Below are positions 1 to 5,147 of a stretch of DNA of 11,913 bases, piece by piece; the first letter of the stretch is position 1; the number at the start of each line of letters is the position of its first letter. The DNA is from JAWXTP01 sp044433415 (GTDB lineage: Bacteria > Bacteroidota > Bacteroidia > Bacteroidales > Rikenellaceae). The stretch covers positions 1 through 11,913 of the forward strand of contig JAWXTP010000091.1 of NCBI GenBank assembly GCA_044433415.1. Direction: 5' to 3'. The notes under the pieces are model-generated. The model was not told the origin of the DNA and made no database searches. It saw only the letters and a list, made by a program, of their open reading frames with translations. The translations under genes were made by a program, and so were the position numbers.

Positions 1-601
1 TGGTCGTGGTAAATTCGCGGATATCATTTTTGAAATAGGACCAGCAGATTCTATCGAGGCTACAGGTCTTCAATTCTCAGATGTTGTTAAAGGTGGTAAC
101 ATTCCTAAAGAATTCATTCCAGCTGTACAAAAAGGTTTCACTTCTGCAATGCCTAACGGTCCTTTAGCAGGTTACCCTATTGACGCTATGAAAGTTACTC
201 TTATGGATGGTTCTTTCCACCCTGTTGACTCTGACCAACTTTCGTTTGAAATTTGTGCTCGTAACGGTTTCCGTCAAGCAGCTAAATTAGCTTCTCCAGT
301 AATCATGGAACCTCTTATGAGTGTTGAAGTTGTTACTCCAGAAGAGAATATGGGTGATATTATCGGTGACTTAAACAAACGTCGTGGACAAGTTAGTGGT
401 ATGGAATCTAAAGGTAATGCACGCGTTGTTAAAGCTAAAGTTCCACTTTCTGAGATGTTCGGTTACGTTACTGTACTTCGTACAATTTCTTCAGGTCGTG
501 CTACATCTTCTATGGAGTTCTCTAACTTCTCTGAAGTGCCTAACAACGTAGCTAAAGATATTATCGAGAAGTCTTCAGGACGTATCAAAGATGTCGAATA
601 A
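1..601 (+). CDS. fusA: Elongation factor G, C-terminal part (5' end outside window)
   Basis: The reading frame is open from base 2, so the gene enters from the left edge and the internal ATG at 149 is not its start. About 199 C-terminal residues are visible. They begin with the domain IV stretch GRGKFADI and continue through GLQF...KGGNIPKEFIPAVQKGF, which is typical of EF-G domain IV. Domain V follows with the usual PLMSVEVVTPEE, the GDLNKRRG turn and the SEMFGYVTVLR segment. EF-G is the cytoplasmic GTPase that drives ribosomal translocation and, with RRF, ribosome recycling. The GTPase domain lies outside the window. rpsJ follows 24 bases downstream, the normal str-operon order, so this is the housekeeping copy rather than a tetracycline-protection or EF-G2 paralogue. 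Nothing in the visible part looks broken. Confidence 0.96.
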   Translation, partial: GRGKFADIIFEIGPADSIEATGLQFSDVVKGGNIPKEFIPAVQKGFTSAMPNGPLAGYPIDAMKVTLMDGSFHPVDSDQLSFEICARNGFRQAAKLASPVIMEPLMSVEVVTPEENMGDIIGDLNKRRGQVSGMESKGNARVVKAKVPLSEMFGYVTVLRTISSGRATSSMEFSNFSEVPNNVAKDIIEKSSGRIKDVE

Positions 602-625
602 TAACAACCTTTATTTATTACAACA

Positions 626-931
626 ATGAGTCAAAAAATTAGAATAAAATTAAAATCATACGATCACAATCTTGTTGATAAGTCAGCTGAGAAGATCGTT
701 AGTACTGTAAAAAGTACAGGTGCAGTTGTAAGTGGTCCTATTCCTCTTCCTACACAAAAGAAAATTTTTACTGTAAACCGTTCAACTTTCGTTAACAAAA
801 AGTCTCGTGAGCAGTTTCAATTAAGTACTTACAAACGTGTTTTAGATATCTACTCTTCTACACCTAAAACAATCGATGCTCTTATGAGATTAGAGCTTCC
901 TTCTGGTGTTGAGGTTGAAATCAAAGCGTAA
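626..931 (+). CDS. rpsJ: 30S ribosomal protein S10
   Basis: This 101-residue protein has the full usual length of S10. It begins MSQKIRIKLKSYDH, the conserved first strand, and contains GPIPLPTQKK and FTVNRSTFVNKKSREQF, the extended loop that reaches into the head of the 30S subunit. It ends in the conserved LPSGVEVEIKA strand. S10 is a ribosomal protein and also NusE, the partner of NusB and NusG in transcription antitermination. The start at 626 gives the canonical N-terminus and lies 24 bases after fusA, so the two are cotranscribed. A palindrome begins 10 bases after the stop and a strong terminator hairpin about 30 bases after it. rplC, which usually follows rpsJ in Bacteroidota, is absent. 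Confidence 0.97.
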   Translation: MSQKIRIKLKSYDHNLVDKSAEKIVSTVKSTGAVVSGPIPLPTQKKIFTVNRSTFVNKKSREQFQLSTYKRVLDIYSSTPKTIDALMRLELPSGVEVEIKA

Positions 932-940
932 GTAATATAT

Positions 941-960
941 AGGTACTTCTAGAAGTTCCT
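941..960. repeat. 20-bp near-perfect palindrome after rpsJ
   Basis: The sequence AGGTACTTCTAGAAGTTCCT reads the same on both strands except for one base pair. It starts 10 bases after the rpsJ stop and has no loop, so it suits a dimeric protein site better than an RNA hairpin. Its right half, read on the minus strand (AGGAACTTCTA), resembles the AAGGGAACTTnTAAAA motif found in three other intergenic regions of this window. Confidence 0.6.
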
Positions 961-962
961 AA

Positions 963-1018
963 CACAACCAACAATAGGGGTGATTCATTAATTTGAGTCA
1001 CCCCTTTGTTTAGTTGTG
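963..1018 (+). terminator. Rho-independent terminator of the str operon after rpsJ
   Basis: The core is a 12-bp stem (976-987 with 994-1005, one G-U pair, loop TTAATT) containing AGGGGTGA/TCACCCCT. It is extended below by AACAA (970-974) with TTGTT (1006-1010), and by CACAAC (963-968) with GTTGTG (1013-1018). Only short bulges interrupt the long stem. The T-rich stretch after the core is short. The position 32 bases after rpsJ supports a real transcript end. Confidence 0.8.
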
Positions 1019-1073
1019 AATTGTGATAAGCGACCAAATAGTGTTATTCGCAAAAAAAGAAATGTCACACAGA

Positions 1074-1240
1074 TAAGTAGTGTAAAACAATTATTGCTAT
1101 ATTTTTAACAGCACTCTTGGAGCGATATTTTTTACTATTAAATTTCAATATAGAACCACTATATTTTCGATTCAATAGCAAAAAATCTCATCTCCAATAG
1201 TACTCTTAAAAATACACCAATAATTATTTTACCCTACTTA
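1074..1240. repeat. 167-bp imperfect inverted repeat (foldback element)
   Basis: The left arm (1074-1139) and the reverse complement of the right arm (1174-1240) agree at 56 of 66 aligned positions with one single-base gap, by hand alignment. Well-matched blocks are TAAGTAG, AATTATTG, TATTTTTAA, TTGGAG and ATTTTTT. The 34-base centre carries its own small dyad, AATATAG (1147-1153) and CTATATT (1159-1165). No coding sequence is present. It could be a decayed miniature inverted-repeat element, or a long RNA hairpin if it is transcribed. It does not have the compact GC-rich form of a terminator. Confidence 0.75.
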
Positions 1241-1296
1241 ATAACTGCCTATTTATTATATAATTATGTTTTTTGTTTTTGTATAAGTGTCAGAAT

Positions 1297-1328
1297 TTTG
1301 TCATAATTGTATTTTATCCGTACAAAAT
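1297..1328 (+). promoter_or_regulatory. Weak candidate promoter for the NVEALA-like cluster
   Basis: A -33 like TTTG (1297-1300) is followed after exactly 20 bases by TACAAAAT (1321-1328), a poor match to the Bacteroidota -7 box TAnnTTTG. The spacing equals that of the good promoter at 5062-5093. The leader to the start at 1392 would carry the (TTA)7 tract. This is a tentative call. Confidence 0.3.
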
Positions 1329-1332
1329 TTGG

Positions 1333-1353
1333 TTATTATTATTATTATTATTA
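1333..1353 (+). repeat. (TTA)7 trinucleotide microsatellite
   Basis: Seven perfect TTA units lie 38 bases upstream of the start codon of the gene at 1392. Slippage here would change leader length or promoter spacing, not a reading frame. Confidence 0.9.
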
Positions 1354-1391
1354 TATTGCCACCCTTATATTAACTTTAAAATATAATTGCT

Positions 1392-1637
1392 ATGAAAAAA
1401 AGGATTTTAGTTGGCTTTATTTGTGTTTCGTTTGTTATTACGGTACTTTCTTGTCTAAAAAAAGCAAATCAAATTGTTAGTATTAATTCGTCATTGCTTG
1501 TATGCGAAGCTGAGGCTTTAACGGATTGTGAATATAAAGATGATAATGGTGATATTCTGTTTTCGTGCTCAGGAGAAGGTGAGTGTTCTCAACGTTTTAC
1601 TAATGGGACTGTAAATTGTGATGGGACAAAAAACTAA
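1392..1637 (+). CDS. Small exported Cys-rich peptide, NVEALA-family-like
   Basis: This 81-residue protein has the build of Bacteroidota NVEALA proteins. It has a basic start and hydrophobic signal segment (residues 4-20), a short spacer, and an EAEAL sequence at about residues 39-43 where the family has its NVEALA motif. The Cys-rich tail contains DCEY, CSGEGEC and VNCDG. Cys21 follows VLS, so the signal could be read as a lipobox; many family members instead have a plain or atypical signal. The mature part has five further cysteines (38, 46, 59, 65 and 75), enough for disulfides. No enzymatic motif is seen and the family has no established function. The stop lies 5 bases before the propeller lipoprotein, so the genes are cotranscribed. 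Family assignment is by pattern recognition of short motifs. Confidence 0.7.
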   Translation: MKKRILVGFICVSFVITVLSCLKKANQIVSINSSLLVCEAEALTDCEYKDDNGDILFSCSGEGECSQRFTNGTVNCDGTKN

Positions 1638-1642
1638 AAGTT

Positions 1643-2722
1643 ATGCATATTAATATTTTTTGTTTTTTTTCTTTTGTTGCAATGATTTATTCGTTTGTAT
1701 CATGTCACTCAGCTTGTCAAACTGAGTGGCTACAGACGGTTGTTATAGAGAAAGCGTTGGATCCAATTAAGCTAAAAGCAGAAGTTGTTAAAGAGTCACA
1801 ATTTTTTTTTAATGCCAAGAATTTTTCTATGTGCAACGATTCTGTCATGGTGGTATTAAATAAACCAAGTGGGAAGAATAGTTTTGTTGTATTTCATAAC
1901 ATAAAGAGAGATGAATCAATAGCGGAATTTATTCGTTTAGGAAGAGCTAATAATGAGATGTTAAACTGCTCAGCCCACATTAAAGATAATCTTCTTTTAG
2001 TTAAAGATTTTGTAAAAAATAACCTTGCTATTATTAATATTGATTCTGTTCTTGTTTATGGAAGTGATTATGAAGTAAATGATTTTATTAAATTTGGAAA
2101 TACTATTGGGTCGGGTTTTGTAACTCAATACGACAGTAATAGACTAATAATGCTAAATCCATACTGTTTTACCAATAAAGATATGCGAATTGATAATAAA
2201 CAGCCTAGATTTATTGTCTTAGAGAATGATATAACTCCACCATTGGAGTACAATGATGAGTTATATTTTACTTTTAACGTAACGCAGGGGCCTATTATCA
2301 CCAATAAGAATAAAAATAGAGTTATATATGCGTCATCAAGTTTAAGCGAGATTGAGATTTATGATTTTGACCTCGATCCCGTAAAGAAAATTTTTGGACC
2401 AATCGAACTTACTCCAACATATCGAGTGAGTGATGGTAAGGATATTAGCTTTGATAAAATTGTACCTTATTCATATATGAGTAGTTATTATAATGAAGAT
2501 TATTTTTATCTCACATATGTAGGTGAGTATTTTCATCGTAATGATAAACTAGAAAATTTTGACTCTTATATATTAAAATTTGATTGGGATGGCAACTTAG
2601 TGGAGACCTACCATTCTCCAGAATATATTTATTCATTATATTGGTCTGAAATTAACAATTCTTTTTATGGTAGAGGGTTTAATGATGGTGAAATTATTTT
2701 ATGGAAACTAAACATCGAATAA
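1643..2722 (+). CDS. TolB-like six-bladed beta-propeller lipoprotein
   Basis: This 359-residue protein has an N-terminal hydrophobic signal and a lipobox-like FVSC with Cys21, so a membrane-anchored lipoprotein is likely. The rest is rich in beta strands with no transmembrane segment. Blade-like repeats include SVMVVLNKPSGKNSFVVFH (about 67-85), IAEFIRLGRANNEM and the C-terminal SYILKFDWDGNLVETYHSPEY. The last two match the 'G-x-G/A...E' and 'LKFDWDGNLV' signatures of the Bacteroidota TolB-like 6-bladed propeller (BF3164-like) family. Such proteins often sit beside NVEALA genes, and partner binding is the expected role; no catalytic residues are apparent. It lies 5 bases after the peptide gene and directly abuts the next gene (TAA then ATG), so the three form one operon. 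Codon use is AT-rich like its neighbours in the cluster. Confidence 0.75.
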   Translation: MHINIFCFFSFVAMIYSFVSCHSACQTEWLQTVVIEKALDPIKLKAEVVKESQFFFNAKNFSMCNDSVMVVLNKPSGKNSFVVFHNIKRDESIAEFIRLGRANNEMLNCSAHIKDNLLLVKDFVKNNLAIINIDSVLVYGSDYEVNDFIKFGNTIGSGFVTQYDSNRLIMLNPYCFTNKDMRIDNKQPRFIVLENDITPPLEYNDELYFTFNVTQGPIITNKNKNRVIYASSSLSEIEIYDFDLDPVKKIFGPIELTPTYRVSDGKDISFDKIVPYSYMSSYYNEDYFYLTYVGEYFHRNDKLENFDSYILKFDWDGNLVETYHSPEYIYSLYWSEINNSFYGRGFNDGEIILWKLNIE

Positions 2723-3217
2723 ATGAAAAAATATTTTCCAATTGTAGTAATCATAATTATTCTTACTGCGTGTAATAGTAATACGCAAAATAAACAGTAT
2801 AAAGAAGATAGCGAAAAATTACAAAATTTAATAGAACAACTTGATACGACAAACATAAATGGTGTTCCATTGGGTATTAACTTTGAGGAAAAATTTATAG
2901 ATAACAGGCTAAATCTTATATATCTATTAGATGCAAGATGTTCTGCGTGTATTGGCGATTTTTTACACTTCCAAAATATTGTGCAACATTTAGATAAAAA
3001 GTATCATATTTATGGCATCTGCAATAAATCATATGAGGAGATTATATCATATTACATTGAGGTTAATAATGTTGAAAACGACAATGTACAATCAACATTA
3101 CTATTTACGACTGAAGAATATCCGTATAGTCAAAATCCACGGTTTAATATTTTGGTAGTATATAATAAGAAAGTTGTATTTCGTTTACTTTATGCATCTG
3201 GTCGCATTTTTATTTGA
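2723..3217 (+). CDS. Thioredoxin-fold lipoprotein with CSAC motif
   Basis: This 164-residue protein has a strong signal (FPIVVIIIILTAC) with a lipobox cysteine at residue 17, giving an envelope-anchored lipoprotein. A short helical linker (about 25-43) leads to a compact domain. It has LIYLLDARCSACIGDF with a CxxC pair at Cys73 and Cys76 after a beta strand, a following helix, and a late NPRFNILVV strand whose Pro139 sits where thioredoxins have the cis-proline. This points to a minimal TlpA/thioredoxin-like thiol oxidoreductase or thiol-carrier fold, though the sequence is divergent. It starts at the base after the propeller stop codon. Together with the Cys-rich peptide two genes upstream, this suggests a role in the redox state of that peptide, which is inference. 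No clear terminator follows. Confidence 0.65.
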   Translation: MKKYFPIVVIIIILTACNSNTQNKQYKEDSEKLQNLIEQLDTTNINGVPLGINFEEKFIDNRLNLIYLLDARCSACIGDFLHFQNIVQHLDKKYHIYGICNKSYEEIISYYIEVNNVENDNVQSTLLFTTEEYPYSQNPRFNILVVYNKKVVFRLLYASGRIFI

Positions 3218-3379
3218 TAGCTCCTTGTATAATACATCTTAAATCTACTAAATCATCTTTATTAGAGAGGGCTTATAAAAATAAAGTTTAAACATTTTAT
3301 AGTGATGAAAATGTGTAAAGGGAACTTTTAAAAATTGGATTTTAACGTTTTTGAATTTTGTTTTATTCAAGGTAGCTAT
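3217..3379. repeat. 163-bp stretch with ~20-bp terminal inverted repeats
   Basis: The segment 3217-3236 starts on the last base of the stop codon with ATAGCTCCTTG. It matches the reverse complement of 3359-3379 at 18 of 20 positions with one gap. The interior is AT-rich, carries one AAGGGAACTTnTAAAA copy and has no ORF. No target-site duplication was recognised. It could be a small non-autonomous element or a transcript-end foldback. Confidence 0.4.
3318..3333 (+). repeat. Copy of AAGGGAACTTnTAAAA motif
   Basis: AAGGGAACTTTTAAAA lies in the intergenic region upstream of the sulfatase. It differs from the copies at 6762-6777 (-) and 11400-11415 (+) only at one variable position. Confidence 0.6.
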
Positions 3380-3433
3380 GATTTTGCGGAGCTTTATATT
3401 CTGTTTTATTTATATGGATTAAAAAATAATTTG

Positions 3434-3441
3434 TATATTTG
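3434..3441 (+). promoter_or_regulatory. -7 box of the sulfatase promoter
   Basis: TATATTTG matches the Bacteroidota -7 consensus TAnnTTTG exactly. No convincing TTTG is seen at -33. Transcription would start near 3446, giving a leader of about 24 bases before the sulfatase start at 3470. Confidence 0.55.
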
Positions 3442-3469
3442 TGACAATGACCGTTAATCTTAAATAAAT

Positions 3470-4975
3470 ATGAAAAAATCTTTGCTTTTAAGCTCGTCAT
3501 TTATGATGAGTGTAGGTATACTTGCAGCGCAAGAGGCTAAACGACCTAACTTTTTATTTGTAATTGCTGACGACCAAGATGCAGCAACACTAGGTGTCTA
3601 TGGTGATAAAGAAGTTGACACACCAGTTATAGATAAACTAGCTAGCGAGGGAGTGACTTTCACAAACGCTTATCAAATGGGTTCATTTATAGGTGGAGTA
3701 AGTACAGCTTCTAGGACTATGATAATGACAGGTCGCAATGTGTGGGAAGCTCAAAAATTAAGAAATAATCAAACACAATACGAAAATAATTGTGGTAATG
3801 CCCCTATCGTAAAGGAAGATGCACCAGAATATAATTCTTTACCTGCACTTTTTTATCGTGCTGGGTACGAGACTTTCCGTACTTGTAAGATGGGTAATAG
3901 CTATAATCCTGCAAATGCTCTTTTTGAACAAAGGTATGATAAGACTTGTCGTTTAGGTAATGATGAATCTGGAAGTACGTGGCATGCGGATAGGGCTGTA
4001 GAGTATTTTGAAGCACGAACTAAAGAAAATGTAGACAGCCGTCGACCTTTTCTTATGTATTTAGGATTTTCTCATCCTCATGACCCACGAAATGGACGAC
4101 CAGAACTGTTAGAGAAATATGGAGCTCAGAATGTGGCAGAGCCAACAGAAATAAACGAGAAAACACCTATATTGCCGATAAATTACTTACCTGCAAAACC
4201 TTTCCATGATGGGCACCCTGATTTGCGTGATGAAGTTGCGGTGTTTGGTGTGATGGAAAGACGTGATGAGATTACCGTACGCAATGAAATAGGTAAGGAA
4301 TACGCTTGTATAGAAAATATTGATACTCAACTTGGGCGTGTCCTTGAAGCATTGGAAGCTACAGGCGAGTTAGATAATACCTATATAATATATACAGCAG
4401 ACCATGGAATTGCAGTAGGTAAGCATGCCTATCTGGGTAAGCAAAACTTATTTACGCATTCTTATAAAGTGCCATTTATAGTAAAAGGACCAGGCGTTTT
4501 AAAAAATAAATTGCGCCCAGCTAATACTTATTTAATGGATGTGCTACCTTCACTTTGTGATTTAGCAGGAATAGAAGTGCCTGATGTGGTTGAAGGTAAG
4601 AGCTTTAAGCCTGTAATTGAGGGAGATGCTAAGGTTGTAAGAGAAGTAAACTATGGAGCTTATTGCGGTGGGACAAAACCGGGAATAAGAACTGTAGTAA
4701 AAGGAGACTGGAAGCTTATTAAATATGATGTGCTTGATGGAACAGTACGTGAGACGTTATTATTTAATACAAAAGAAAATCCTAACGAATTAATGGAGGA
4801 GCATCATGCCGAAGAAGTTGTTAAATTAACAGGAAATAAGCCTAAATCTAAACAGGTAAACCTAGCAGATAATCCTAAGTATGCTGATAAACTTGCAGAG
4901 ATGGAAGCTTTACTTCTTGAACAAATGGAAGAGCAAAGAGACCCTTACCGTTTATGGAATCAACCTGCAAAATAG
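3470..4975 (+). CDS. Secreted sulfatase, serine-type active site (S1 family)
   Basis: This 501-residue sulfatase hydrolyses sulfate esters, probably on a glycan, in the periplasm or at the cell surface. Residues 1-21 form a signal peptide (MKKSLLL...AAQ). The alkaline-phosphatase-fold domain opens with RPNFLFVIADDQ, whose Asp34 and Asp35 bind calcium. The signature SxAxR...TGR follows, with Ser78 where the formylglycine precursor lies (S78-T-A-S-R82, then T-G-R89). Serine-type sites are matured by the radical SAM enzyme anSME, which is not in this window; Ala80 replaces the commoner proline. Further family motifs are FSHPHDP and TADHGIAVGKHAYLGKQN (D311, H312, K318, H319). The C-terminal part contains GDWKLIKYD and NTKENPNE, as in full-length members. 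No SusC/SusD pair or other polysaccharide-locus gene is adjacent, so the substrate cannot be inferred. It is monocistronic, with its own promoter and a strong terminator. Confidence 0.93.
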   Translation: MKKSLLLSSSFMMSVGILAAQEAKRPNFLFVIADDQDAATLGVYGDKEVDTPVIDKLASEGVTFTNAYQMGSFIGGVSTASRTMIMTGRNVWEAQKLRNNQTQYENNCGNAPIVKEDAPEYNSLPALFYRAGYETFRTCKMGNSYNPANALFEQRYDKTCRLGNDESGSTWHADRAVEYFEARTKENVDSRRPFLMYLGFSHPHDPRNGRPELLEKYGAQNVAEPTEINEKTPILPINYLPAKPFHDGHPDLRDEVAVFGVMERRDEITVRNEIGKEYACIENIDTQLGRVLEALEATGELDNTYIIYTADHGIAVGKHAYLGKQNLFTHSYKVPFIVKGPGVLKNKLRPANTYLMDVLPSLCDLAGIEVPDVVEGKSFKPVIEGDAKVVREVNYGAYCGGTKPGIRTVVKGDWKLIKYDVLDGTVRETLLFNTKENPNELMEEHHAEEVVKLTGNKPKSKQVNLADNPKYADKLAEMEALLLEQMEEQRDPYRLWNQPAK

Positions 4976-4989
4976 AGCTATAAAGGTGA

Positions 4990-5056
4990 CATTAAATAAT
5001 AAAACACAATTAGTGACTTCTATATTTTAGGAGTCACTAATTGTGTTTTATTATTT
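4990..5056. terminator. Very long terminator hairpin after the sulfatase gene
   Basis: A perfect 25-bp stem (4994-5018 with 5032-5056) extends by four more pairs, including one G-U, to a 29-bp stem with a 5-base loop (5023-5027). The lower stem is A-rich on the left and T-rich on the right, so it can work as a terminator in both directions. It isolates the sulfatase from the ABC-F promoter that begins 5 bases later. Confidence 0.9.
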
Positions 5057-5061
5057 GATGT

Positions 5062-5093
5062 TTTGTATAATTCAATAAAAATGAGTACTTTTG
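5062..5093 (+). promoter_or_regulatory. Promoter of the ABC-F gene
   Basis: TTTG (5062-5065), a 20-base spacer and TACTTTTG (5086-5093) match the Bacteroidota primary-sigma promoter TTTG-N19/20-TAnnTTTG fully. Transcription is expected to start near 5098-5100. Confidence 0.8.
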
Positions 5094-5102
5094 TGCAGGA
5101 TT

Positions 5103-5147
5103 ATGAAAAACATAGAAATACAAGATAAAATTAAAAATAAAGAATGA
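5103..5147 (+). CDS. Candidate 14-residue leader peptide upstream of the ABC-F gene
   Basis: An ATG at 5103, only a few bases after the predicted transcription start, opens a short frame encoding MKNIEIQDKIKNKE. Its TGA (5145-5147) overlaps the ABC-F start codon as ATGA. The peptide is charged and Lys-rich (5 of 14), with no signal sequence or obvious stall motif. The arrangement would couple ABC-F translation to that of the leader. Short ORFs are frequent in A-rich leaders, so it may be fortuitous; placement and overlap are the only evidence. Confidence 0.4.
   Translation: MKNIEIQDKIKNKE

Larger units (their letters stand above)
932..1391. other. 460-base AT-rich gene-free region after rpsJ
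   Basis: No credible ORF lies on either strand between rpsJ and the peptide gene at 1392. In order it holds the palindrome at 941, the rpsJ terminator at 963-1018, a large imperfect inverted repeat at 1074-1240, a weak promoter candidate at 1297-1328, a (TTA)7 tract at 1333-1353 and an A-rich leader. The str/S10 operon continuity of related genomes is broken here. Confidence 0.8.

Noticed and set aside
149..601. Start of the first gene at the internal ATG at 149
   Set aside because: The frame is open to the window edge and the upstream residues are conserved EF-G domain IV sequence, so the gene continues to the left.
1333..1353. TTA repeat considered as part of a CRISPR or iteron array
   Set aside because: The unit is only three bases with no spacers or longer period. 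It is a simple microsatellite.
3804..4016. Minus-strand open frame within the sulfatase gene
   Set aside because: The opposing frame encodes intact sulfatase sequence and the minus-strand translation resembles no family. It is a composition effect.
4990..5056. Long perfect inverted repeat considered as a transposon end or recombination site
   Set aside because: It has a 5-base loop, sits right after a stop codon and is followed by a promoter. A terminator explains it fully.
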